Positions 1-6,481 of a DNA stretch of 26,184 nt are shown here, piece by piece; the first letter of the stretch is position 1, and each line of letters opens with the position of its first letter. The stretch comes from Pseudomonadota bacterium (GTDB taxonomy: Bacteria; Myxococcota; UBA9042; PHBI01). A program made the position numbers and the translations under genes. Below the pieces are notes generated by a model, which searched no databases, was not told where the DNA came from, and saw only the letters and a program-made list of their open reading frames with translations. The stretch is from the NCBI GenBank assembly GCA_005772945.1, contig SXIE01000412.1, positions 1-26,184 of the forward strand, in the 5' to 3' direction.

Positions 1-1599
1 AAGTTCCCCGACCTGGTCCATTCGGTGAAGATGGAGGCCGATCGCGCCTATCCGCAGGCGGGCAGCGCGCACGACACCTTCTGGGACTGGGCGAGCCTGA
101 TGCCCGAGACCACGCACATGCTGATGTGGGCGATGTCGGACCGCACGCTGCCGCGCTCGTTCCGCACCATGGAGGGGTTCGGCGTCCACACCTTCAAGCT
201 CGTCAACGCCGAGGGCAAGGCGAGCTTCGTCAAGTTCCACTGGAAGCCGAAGCTGGGGCTGCAATCGACCATCTGGGACGAGGCGCTGAAGCTCCAGGCC
301 GCCGACAACGACTATCAGCGCCGCGACCTGTGGGAGGCGATCGACACCGGCGCCTTCCCGCAATGGGACCTCGGCATCCAGGTGTTCGACGAGGCGTTCG
401 CGCAGGCGCAGCCCTATGACGTGCTCGACGCGACCAAGCTGATCCCCGAGGAGCTCGTGCCGCTCCAGCCGATCGGCCGCATCGTCCTCGATCGGAATCC
501 CGACAACTTCTTCGCGGAGACCGAGCAGGTCGCGTTCCACCCGGGCAACCTCGTGCCCGGCATCGACGTGAGCGACGATCCGCTGCTGCAGGGCCGCCTC
601 TTCTCGTATGTCGATACCCAGCTGAGCCGCCTCGGCGGTCCGAACTTCCACCAGCTGCCGATCAACCGACCGCAGTGTCCGATGCGAAACTTCCAGCGTG
701 ACGGACACATGCAGATGATGGTGCCGACGGGGCGGGTCGCCTACGAGCCGAACAGCCTCGCACCCGATGGGCCGCGCGAGGACCCGCATCGTGGCTTCGT
801 GACCTTTGCGGGGACGACTCGCGGCCTCAAGACCCGGCATCGCTCGGAGACGTTCGCGGACCACTACAGTCAGGCGCGCATGTTCTACCGATCGCTGACC
901 GAGTCGGAGAAGGGGCACATGATCGCGGCGTTCGCGTTCGAGCTCGCCAAGGTCGAGACCGTCGAGATCCGGCGTAGGATGCTCGGTCACCTGCGCCTCA
1001 TCGATGTGACGCTGCTGGAGGGCGTCGAGCGCGCGCTCGGCATGGAGGGTCAGGCGGACATCATCGTCCCGGCGCGCGCGCCGATCGAGTTGGCGCCGTC
1101 GCCGGCCTTGAGCCTGATGGGCAAGGCGCTCCCGACGTTGCTGGGTCGGACGGTCGGCGCGCTCGTGAGCGACGGCTGTGATGGGGGGCTGATCGAGCGT
1201 CTGCGTATCGCCCTCGAACGGGAGAGCGCGCGCCTCGAGATCATCGCGCCGAAGATCGCCGGCGTGACGACCGATCGGGGTGAGCGCCTGCAGGCTGACC
1301 ACGCGCTCGGGGGCGGGCCGTCGGTGCTCTTCGACGCGGTCGTCGTCGTGACGTCGGACGCTGGCGCGGCGGCGCTCAGCGACGAGCCGCGCGCCATCGA
1401 CTGGGTGCGGGACGCGTACCGCCATCTGAAGGTGATCGGCTACGTGCTGGCAGCCAAGCTGCTCATCGAGAGCGCGCTGGTCGCGCGCGATCGGGGTGTC
1501 ATCGAGCTGGACGCGTCCGACGGGACCGAGACGTTCGTCGCCAGCGCCCAGGAGGGGCGCGTCTGGGGGCGCGAGCGGAAGTTCCGCTCACCCGATTGA
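1..1599 (+). CDS. katE: Large-subunit (clade 2, HPII-type) catalase, 5' end cut by window edge
   Basis: This haem catalase disproportionates hydrogen peroxide to water and oxygen in the cytoplasm. The reading frame is open from base 1, so the gene starts outside the window; 532 residues are visible. The catalase core matches E. coli HPII closely, including SAHDTFWD, the [10 protein letters not shown] segment, MEGFGVHTF and [13 protein letters not shown] at codons 199-203 supplies the proximal haem tyrosine (Tyr415 of HPII). A His lies 23 residues earlier at codon 180, matching HPII His392, which forms a His-Tyr covalent link in HPII. The distal His and Asn (128 and 201 in HPII) must lie upstream and cannot be checked. 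From about codon 365 the protein continues into the flavodoxin/DJ-1-like C-terminal domain found only in large catalases, ending in a VWGRERKF tail. It converges on hemN, a haem biosynthesis gene, 27 bp away. Family assignment is firm; the symbol is by similarity to HPII. Confidence 0.95.
   Translation, partial: KFPDLVHSVKMEADRAYPQAGSAHDTFWDWASLMPETTHMLMWAMSDRTLPRSFRTMEGFGVHTFKLVNAEGKASFVKFHWKPKLGLQSTIWDEALKLQAADNDYQRRDLWEAIDTGAFPQWDLGIQVFDEAFAQAQPYDVLDATKLIPEELVPLQPIGRIVLDRNPDNFFAETEQVAFHPGNLVPGIDVSDDPLLQGRLFSYVDTQLSRLGGPNFHQLPINRPQCPMRNFQRDGHMQMMVPTGRVAYEPNSLAPDGPREDPHRGFVTFAGTTRGLKTRHRSETFADHYSQARMFYRSLTESEKGHMIAAFAFELAKVETVEIRRRMLGHLRLIDVTLLEGVERALGMEGQADIIVPARAPIELAPSPALSLMGKALPTLLGRTVGALVSDGCDGGLIERLRIALERESARLEIIAPKIAGVTTDRGERLQADHALGGGPSVLFDAVVVVTSDAGAAALSDEPRAIDWVRDAYRHLKVIGYVLAAKLLIESALVARDRGVIELDASDGTETFVASAQEGRVWGRERKFRSPD
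1573..1589 (+). terminator. Hairpin at the 3' end of the catalase gene
   Basis: GAGCGGAA and TTCCGCTC form a perfect inverted repeat around one central base, giving a 6-bp stem with an AAGTT loop in RNA. It lies inside the last codons of the catalase gene, 8 bp before the stop codon, and has no T-run after it. It may help termination or protect the mRNA end; coding constraint could also explain it. Confidence 0.3.
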
Positions 1600-1629
1600 C
1601 GCGGGCGTGAGCGCGGGTCCCGGGCGTCA
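1597..1629. terminator. Inverted repeat spanning both stop codons of the convergent catalase and hemN genes
   Basis: TGACGC (1597-1602) and GCGTCA (1624-1629) are perfect arms that include the TGA of the catalase and, on the other strand, the TGA of hemN. Inner GGG and CCC can extend the stem past a small bulge. The dyad occupies the entire 27-bp gap, as a bidirectional terminator would. There is no T-run on either strand, so the call is tentative. Confidence 0.35.
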
Positions 1630-3015
1630 GACGACGCGCGAGAACTTCGGCGCCTCGGCGCGATCGGAGGTCGGGACCCCGAAGTATTTGTCGAAGGCCA
1701 TCGCCGCGAGTCGCGGGAAGAGCTCGCCGAGCGGGGTCAGCTCGATCGCCTCGGGCGTGACCGCGACCAGGCCTTCGGTCACCAGCGGCGCGAGGCGCGC
1801 GAGCTCGGGTGCGAACGAGGTCGGCACGTCGCGGCGGGGAACGCGCGACGAGGTCATGAGGCGCTCGATCAGATCGCGTCGCAGCATGTCGTCCGCGCTG
1901 AGGACGAAGCCGCGGGCGAGCGGGAAGCGGCCCGCGTCGGTCGCGTCGGCGTACGTCTCGGCGTCGCGTGTCGCCTGGGCGTAGACGCCGCCGAGATCCG
2001 AGATGGCCGAGAGCCCGAGGCCGATCATCTCGATATGCGCGTCGTCGACGCCGCGCGGTGCGACGGTGTATCCCTGGAAGTTCCGGCGCAGGCGGCCGGT
2101 CGCGGCGGCGGTCGCGAGCTCGTCCGCGGGAAGCGCGAAGTGGTCCATGCCGATGGCGACATAGCCGGCGGCGAGAAGCCGCTCGCGCGCGCGGACGAGG
2201 AAGCCGACCTTGGCGGTTGCCGGCGCGAGCTTGGCGGCGTCGATCTTGCGCTGGTTGGGGTGGGTCTCGGGGAGGTACGCGAACGAGAAGAGGGCGACGC
2301 GGTCGGGGCGCTCCTCGAGGAGGAGATCGAGCGTCTTCTCGAAGCTCTCCGGGGTCTGCTGCGGCAGCCCATAGACGAGGTCCATGTTCACGCTGGCGAA
2401 GCCCGTGGTGCGCGCCCCGCGGATGGCGTCGCGCGTGGCCGCGGCGCTTTGGTGCCGGCCGATCGCGGCTTGCACGGCCGGGTCGACGTCCTGCACGCCG
2501 AACGAGACGCGGTTGAGACCGGTCGCGCGCAGGGCCGTCAACTGCTCGGGCGTGGCCCAGCGGGGGTCGACCTCGATGGCGAGCTCGGCATCGTCGGTCG
2601 GGGCGAAGCGCGCCGTGATGGCGTGGACGAGGCGCGCGAGGTCGTGGGTGGCGTAGCTGTTGGGCGTGCCGCCGCCGAGATGGAGCTGCCCGAGCGAGCG
2701 CCGGGCGGGAATGCGGGCGCCGACCAGCGCGAGCTCGGCCAGGAGGTGGTCGATGTAGGCGATGCGCTTCGCGGTGCTCTTGGTGCCGACGACGTTGCAC
2801 GCGCAGTAGCTGCAGATGCGCGTGCAGTGGGGCAGGTGGACGTAGACCGAGAGTGGGCGATCCTGCGCAGCGTTGGTGCGATCGAGCGCGGCTTCGAAGT
2901 CCGCGGCGCCGAAGCCGGCGTGGAAGCGATCGGCCGTGGGGTAGCTCGTATAGCGGGGGCCCGGCCGGTCGAGGCGCAGGACGAGGTCGGCGGTTGGCCG
3001 TGCGGAGGTCTTCAT
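1627..3015 (-). CDS. hemN: Oxygen-independent coproporphyrinogen III oxidase (radical SAM)
   Basis: HemN converts coproporphyrinogen III to protoporphyrinogen IX by oxidative decarboxylation of two propionates using S-adenosylmethionine, in the cytoplasmic haem pathway. The 462-residue product is about the length of E. coli HemN (457). Near the start it has PRYTSYPTADRF, then the radical-SAM cluster motif with Cys64, Cys68, Cys71 and Cys73 (CX3CX2CXC, the HemN form rather than the HemW form), GGGTP at 114-118, DLVYGLPQQTPESF, IGMDHFA and RRNFQGYT, and it ends in FSRVV as E. coli HemN ends in FSRVI. The ATG at 3015 is chosen because it gives the usual 18-20 residues before the conserved block. 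An upstream in-frame extension to 3240 is low-complexity and would overlap the next gene. No ribosome-binding site is seen before this ATG, and a sigma-54 promoter lies right next to it. Confidence 0.95.
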   Translation of the reverse strand: MKTSARPTADLVLRLDRPGPRYTSYPTADRFHAGFGAADFEAALDRTNAAQDRPLSVYVHLPHCTRICSYCACNVVGTKSTAKRIAYIDHLLAELALVGARIPARRSLGQLHLGGGTPNSYATHDLARLVHAITARFAPTDDAELAIEVDPRWATPEQLTALRATGLNRVSFGVQDVDPAVQAAIGRHQSAAATRDAIRGARTTGFASVNMDLVYGLPQQTPESFEKTLDLLLEERPDRVALFSFAYLPETHPNQRKIDAAKLAPATAKVGFLVRARERLLAAGYVAIGMDHFALPADELATAAATGRLRRNFQGYTVAPRGVDDAHIEMIGLGLSAISDLGGVYAQATRDAETYADATDAGRFPLARGFVLSADDMLRRDLIERLMTSSRVPRRDVPTSFAPELARLAPLVTEGLVAVTPEAIELTPLGELFPRLAAMAFDKYFGVPTSDRAEAPKFSRVV

Positions 3016-3028
3016 GCGGCGAGTATGC

Positions 3029-3043
3029 GCAATGCCTGTGCCA
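3029..3043 (-). promoter_or_regulatory. Sigma-54 (-24/-12) promoter of hemN
   Basis: On the minus strand the sequence reads TGGCACAGGCATTGC. This matches the RpoN consensus TGGCAC-N5-TTGC in all ten specified bases, with the required 10 bp between the GG and GC elements. The predicted start site, about 12 nt further on, falls near base 3017, only about 2 nt before the hemN ATG at 3015. The transcript would then be leaderless or nearly so, which fits the missing ribosome-binding site. Transcription would need an enhancer-binding protein; the dyad at 3097-3126 is centred about 95 bp upstream. A chance match is possible but unlikely at this exact place. Confidence 0.6.
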
Positions 3044-3096
3044 GGCTCACGCCCTTCGATGCACGTGGGTCGCGAGGCGGGCGCGCGGGCAGGAAC

Positions 3097-3126
3097 CGTG
3101 CGGGCGAGGGGTGGCCCGCCCGCACG
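3097..3126 (-). terminator. Perfect 10-bp dyad between the lipoprotein gene and hemN
   Basis: CGTGCGGGCG and CGCCCGCACG flank a 10-nt spacer without mismatch. It begins 24 bp after the stop codon of the upstream minus-strand lipoprotein gene, the position of a terminator, with only a weak T-containing stretch after it. It is also centred about 95 bp upstream of the predicted sigma-54 start site of hemN, the usual distance for an enhancer-binding-protein site. Either role, or both, is possible. Confidence 0.45.
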
Positions 3127-3149
3127 ATCCTCGGCGGTGGGACGTTGGG

Positions 3150-4442
3150 TCAGCGCGCGCGGGCGTTCCCCGAGGGGCGCACCGGGCGGCTCGGTGTCCG
3201 CGCGGGGTCCTTGGGACCGACGCGGGCCACGCGGCGGCACGCGAAGTCAGCGGGTGCGCAGGTCGTCGCCGGCTGGACGGCCCCCTGCTGCGCGCTGGGA
3301 GCGGTCGGGAGCGCGGGTACGCTCGGCGTCGCGGGGAGCTCGGGGCGCTCGACCGGCGCCGGAGGGGGCGCGGGGGTGCCGGGTACGATCACGGGGCTCT
3401 GCAGCTTCTCGAGACGGTGTTTCAGCGCGAGGCGACGGCGCGCCTCCTCCTGCTGGCGCAAGGCTTCGCGCTGGGCTTCGGCGACGCGGCGGGCCTCTTC
3501 GCGGGCGCGGATCTCGGCCTCGTGCTGGCGCGCGGCCTCTTCGCGGCGGAGCTGTTCCTCGCGTGCCCGCACCGCCTCTTCACGGAGTCGAAGCTCCTCG
3601 GCCTTGCGGGCCGCCTCCTCACGGATGCGCTGCTCTTCGGCGCGTCGGAAGGCCTGCTCGCGCACGCGCTCTTCCTCGGCGCGTCGGATGGCCTGCTCGC
3701 GGGCCCGCTGCTCGCGCCAGTGCGCGTTGCCCGCCCCATGGCCCCAGCCCCCGCTCGGGTTCGGCCCGGGAACGACCGCCACGCCGTACGGGTACGGGAG
3801 GGCCGCGCCGTCGCCCGGAACCACGGGAACCACGGGCCACGTCGGGTCTGCATCGAAGGGCCGCGGACGCTCGCTCTCGACCGGCACGTAGACGACGCCC
3901 ATTCGCAGAAGGCCTGGCGAAGCCAGGCTGCCCAAGAATGGAATGGGAGGCAGCCCTTCGTCGCTTTCGACGTAGGCCGTCATGACCTCGGGCTGCACGG
4001 CCACGGGTCCCTCGGCCTCGACCGGCGCGTCGCAGGGCTCCGCAAGCTCGCTCGGCTCGACGGCGACCGGCGCCGGCGCCGGCTTCACCACCTTGGCGAC
4101 GGGCTTCTTCTTCACCGGCGCCGGTGCGACAGGAGCGGCGTCGATCGCCGGCTCGTCGAGCGCGTCGTCGTCCGGCAGCGCGGCCAGCGGATCGTCCTTG
4201 GGAACCTCCGGAGCGTCGAGGGGCGGCGGTTCGATCGGAGGCGCACCCGCCATCGGAAAGTCGACCGGGGTCGCGGCGCCGACCGCGACGCCCCGGTCGA
4301 TCGGCGTATTCGCGACCGGCGTTGCGGCGTGTGGCGCCGAGAGCGCGACCGGGCTTGCCTCGACGCTCGGCTCGCGACCCGCCTGATTCCCGCACGCACC
4401 GCCCACCAGGGCGCCAACCATGACACCGACCACCTTGCGCAT
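3150..4442 (-). CDS. Lipoprotein with Pro/Ala-rich linker and long Arg/Glu-rich helix
   Basis: The 430-residue product has a short signal peptide ending in the lipobox LVGGAC (Cys17), so it should be lipid-anchored in the envelope. A Pro/Ala/Val-rich low-complexity stretch with a PVKKKPVAKVVKPAPAP block follows (residues 18-150), then a more ordered region (about 150-240). Residues 242-348 form a strongly charged helix. It is built of near-repeats of 13 residues, such as REQAFRRAEEQRI and REEAARKAEELRL, suggesting a coiled coil or a stable single alpha-helix. The tail is Pro-rich and then Arg-rich. The start at 4442 is supported by GGAGGT at 4446-4451 and by the lipobox; a longer frame to 4532 lacks this. 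No enzymatic motif is seen and the family is not recognised. TolA-like or spacer proteins look similar in composition only. It lies 134 bp upstream of hemN in the same direction. Confidence 0.75.
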   Translation of the reverse strand: MRKVVGVMVGALVGGACGNQAGREPSVEASPVALSAPHAATPVANTPIDRGVAVGAATPVDFPMAGAPPIEPPPLDAPEVPKDDPLAALPDDDALDEPAIDAAPVAPAPVKKKPVAKVVKPAPAPVAVEPSELAEPCDAPVEAEGPVAVQPEVMTAYVESDEGLPPIPFLGSLASPGLLRMGVVYVPVESERPRPFDADPTWPVVPVVPGDGAALPYPYGVAVVPGPNPSGGWGHGAGNAHWREQRAREQAIRRAEEERVREQAFRRAEEQRIREEAARKAEELRLREEAVRAREEQLRREEAARQHEAEIRAREEARRVAEAQREALRQQEEARRRLALKHRLEKLQSPVIVPGTPAPPPAPVERPELPATPSVPALPTAPSAQQGAVQPATTCAPADFACRRVARVGPKDPARTPSRPVRPSGNARAR

Positions 4443-4477
4443 AACACCTCCGCTGGCTCGCAGCTCCGGGGGACGCT

Positions 4478-4517
4478 CGTCTCGGCGGGAAACGGGTCCC
4501 CGCGTGTCGGCGAGACG
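4478..4517. promoter_or_regulatory. Inverted repeat upstream of the lipoprotein gene
   Basis: CGTCTCG (4478-4484) and CGAGACG (4511-4517) are perfect 7-bp arms separated by 26 bp, in the 5' leader region of the minus-strand lipoprotein gene. It could be an operator or an RNA stem. No clear -35/-10 pair was found in this divergent 207-bp intergenic region. Confidence 0.2.
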
Positions 4518-4534
4518 GCCCGTCCAGCGCACGA

Positions 4535-4573
4535 TTCGTGAGGTTGGGTTCAGGCGGCGTCACGAAAACGTGA
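4535..4573. promoter_or_regulatory. Candidate operator with repeated TCACG half-sites in the divergent intergenic region
   Basis: TTCGTGA (4535-4541) is the exact reverse complement of TCACGAA (4560-4566). The second arm is also part of the 14-bp palindrome TCACGAAAACGTGA (4560-4573). Three TCACG half-sites thus lie within 39 bp, between divergent genes that start at 4442 and 4650. This is the arrangement expected for a dimeric regulator acting on one or both genes. No regulator gene is visible nearby. Confidence 0.3.
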
Positions 4574-4628
4574 GCGCGCCGCCCCGGTGCTTGGCGCCCG
4601 CGGCGCGCCTCGACACGCGCACGCCCAT

Positions 4629-4643
4629 CTGCGATCTTCGCAG
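4629..4643 (+). promoter_or_regulatory. Small hairpin next to the ribosome-binding site of the GMC oxidoreductase gene
   Basis: CTGCGA-TCT-TCGCAG is a perfect 6-bp stem with a 3-nt loop. It ends inside the AGGTGGAG stretch just before the ATG at 4650, so in the mRNA it would partly mask the ribosome-binding site. Confidence 0.25.
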
Positions 4644-4649
4644 GTGGAG

Positions 4650-6281
4650 ATGCGGACGAACGACATGACGCTCGACACCGATTTCGTGGTCATCGGCTCC
4701 GGCTTCGGGGGCAGCGTCGCGGCGATGCGGCTGGCGCAGCGCGGCTACGCGGTCACCGTGCTCGAGGCCGGCAAGCGCTGGGCGCCCGAGGACCTGCCGA
4801 AGTCGACCTGGGATGTCCGTCGCTTCTGTTGGATGCCCGGCCTCGGGGCGCACGGCATCTTGCGGATGGCGCTCTATCGGCACCTGATGGCCGTGTGCGG
4901 GGTCGGGGTCGGCGGCGGATCGCTCGTCTACGGCAATACGCTCTACCGTCCGCGCGCGTCGTTCTTCGAGAGCGAGGCCATCGCGCGCCTGGGTGGCGAG
5001 CGCGAGCTCGGGCCCTACCTGGATCTCGCCACCAAGATGATGGGCGTCGTCGACAACCCCGCGATGATGGAGCCCGATCGCCTCTTGAAAGCGACCGCCG
5101 ACGCGATGGGCCGCGGGCATACTTTTGCGCCGAGCCCTGTCGCGGTGTGGTTCGGCGAGGCCGGCAAGCGCGCGGCCGATCCGTACTTCGATGGCGAGGG
5201 TCCCGAGCGCAGCGGCTGTACGCTGTGCGGCGGCTGCTTCCTTGGGTGTCGGCACGGCGCCAAGAACACGCTCGACCAGAACTACCTGTATTTCGCCGAG
5301 CGCTTCGGGGTGCAGGTCGTCCCCGAGACGCGCGCGACGGCGCTCCGTCCCGCGGAGGGCGGCAAGGGCGGTTGGACCGTCGACACCGTGCCGTCGGGCG
5401 GTCGGCGCGGTGCCGGTCGGAGCTACACGTGCCGCGGCGTGGTTGTGTCGGCCGGCGTCCTCGGCACGCTCGAGCTCCTCATGTCGTCGCGCGACGCCGG
5501 GCACCTCGCGCGCATCTCGCCGATGCTCGGGCGGCGCGTGCGCTCGAACAGCGAGGTCATCGTCGGGGTCACCGCGCGCGACCCGAACGTCGACCTCTCG
5601 CGCGGCATCGCGGCGTCGTCCAGCGTGTGGCTCGACGATCACACCCAGGTGCAGGCCGATCGCTATCCGAAGGGCTCCGATGCGATGGGGCTCCTCTCGA
5701 CCCTGCTCGTCGACGGCGGCGGTAAGATCCCGCGGCCCTTGCGTTTTCTCGCCGCCGCGGCCGGCGCGCCCGGCGACTTCCTGCGAACGCTGCGCCCCGA
5801 CGGCTTCGCGCAACGCACCGTGTTTCTCATCGTCATGCAGGACCAGCCCTCGAGCCTGCGCATGATCCGCGTCGGGCGCGGCCTCGATACCCGGGCCGAG
5901 GACGTCCCGATCCCGACCTACCTCCCCGAGGCCAACGACTTCGCGCGCCGACTCGCGGGCGCGATGAACGGCTTCGCGCGCAGCGCCGTGACCGAGGTCT
6001 TCCTCGATCGCCCCGTCACCGCGCACATCCTGGGCGGGTGCCCGATCGGGAGCGGCCCCGACGACGGCGTCGTCGACGACCGCCAGCGCGTCTTCGGCTA
6101 CGACCACCTGTGGGTCGCCGACGGCACGGTCATTCCGGCCAACCTCGGCGTGAACCCGGTGCTCACCATCCTCGGTTTCGCCGAGCGCGCGATGGCGTTC
6201 GTGCCGACCCGCGATGGGCACTTCCGGGGGCTCGCGGCCGAGGCCCGCTGGGGCGTGTCGGAGTTGCTCGTGCGTGCGTGA
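4650..6281 (+). CDS. GMC-family FAD oxidoreductase, cholesterol-oxidase-like
   Basis: The 543-residue flavoprotein begins with a Rossmann FAD-binding motif (DFVVIGSGFGGS, GxGxxG at 16-21), has the GMC segment VGVGGGSLVYGNTLYRP (85-101) and ends with the GMC C-terminal block. That block includes His459 in TAHILGGCPIG, the flavin-binding VADGTVIPANLGVNP and Asn502; His and Asn at these places are the usual catalytic pair. A cluster of four Cys at 190, 193, 196 and 200 followed by HGAKNTLDQNYL is typical of the subgroup that includes mycobacterial ChoD-like proteins. The reaction is probably oxidation of an alcohol such as a sterol, but the substrate cannot be read from sequence. The ATG at 4650 is taken because AGG at 4642-4644 is 5 nt away; ATG 4665 is an alternative. 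There is no signal peptide, so it is probably cytoplasmic. It stands alone, divergent from the lipoprotein gene. Confidence 0.88.
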   Translation: MRTNDMTLDTDFVVIGSGFGGSVAAMRLAQRGYAVTVLEAGKRWAPEDLPKSTWDVRRFCWMPGLGAHGILRMALYRHLMAVCGVGVGGGSLVYGNTLYRPRASFFESEAIARLGGERELGPYLDLATKMMGVVDNPAMMEPDRLLKATADAMGRGHTFAPSPVAVWFGEAGKRAADPYFDGEGPERSGCTLCGGCFLGCRHGAKNTLDQNYLYFAERFGVQVVPETRATALRPAEGGKGGWTVDTVPSGGRRGAGRSYTCRGVVVSAGVLGTLELLMSSRDAGHLARISPMLGRRVRSNSEVIVGVTARDPNVDLSRGIAASSSVWLDDHTQVQADRYPKGSDAMGLLSTLLVDGGGKIPRPLRFLAAAAGAPGDFLRTLRPDGFAQRTVFLIVMQDQPSSLRMIRVGRGLDTRAEDVPIPTYLPEANDFARRLAGAMNGFARSAVTEVFLDRPVTAHILGGCPIGSGPDDGVVDDRQRVFGYDHLWVADGTVIPANLGVNPVLTILGFAERAMAFVPTRDGHFRGLAAEARWGVSELLVRA

Positions 6282-6285
6282 AGAG

Positions 6286-6316
6286 CCCCGGCGTGCCTCC
6301 CCGTGCCTCCCCGGGG
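6286..6316 (+). terminator. Terminator-like inverted repeat after the GMC oxidoreductase gene
   Basis: CCCCGG (6286-6291) and CCGGGG (6311-6316) can pair 4 bp after the stop codon, and a local palindrome TCCCCGGGGA sits at the right arm. Between the arms CGTGCCTCCC occurs twice in tandem (6292-6301 and 6302-6311). Only AAGTTT follows, so the terminator would be weak or rho-assisted. Confidence 0.3.
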
Positions 6317-6320
6317 AAGT

Positions 6321-6350
6321 TTGCGCCGCGTCGTGGGCGCGTGCCATACT
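6321..6350 (+). promoter_or_regulatory. Candidate promoter of the giant lipoprotein gene
   Basis: TTGCGC (6321-6326) and CATACT (6345-6350) are separated by 18 bp and resemble a GC-adapted sigma-70-type promoter. The leader to the ATG at 6482 would be about 125 nt and contains a short TCGC tetranucleotide run near 6412-6428. The remainder of the 200-bp gap shows no ORF. Confidence 0.35.
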
Positions 6351-6481
6351 CCGCCCTCGCCCGTCGCTGGCCGCCGTCGCTCGGTTCGCCAGCGGCTTCG
6401 TCACATTCACGTTCGCTCGCTCGCTCGCGCTTCGCGTCCATCGCGCACGCGCCCGAGCGCGACCCTCTCTCGGAGGCTGCG

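Noticed and set aside
3016..3240. Longer N-terminus for HemN (extra 75 residues)
   Set aside because: The added part is low-complexity, overlaps the lipoprotein gene end and runs through the sigma-54 promoter and dyad; the shorter form fits the family length.
4560..6410. 616-codon minus-strand frame opposite the GMC oxidoreductase gene
   Set aside because: Compositional shadow; the plus strand is clearly coding.
6038..6481. Upstream extension of the giant gene's open frame into the GMC gene
   Set aside because: The extension is Arg-rich and overlaps another gene; the ATG at 6482 has a good ribosome-binding site and opens a lipoprotein signal.
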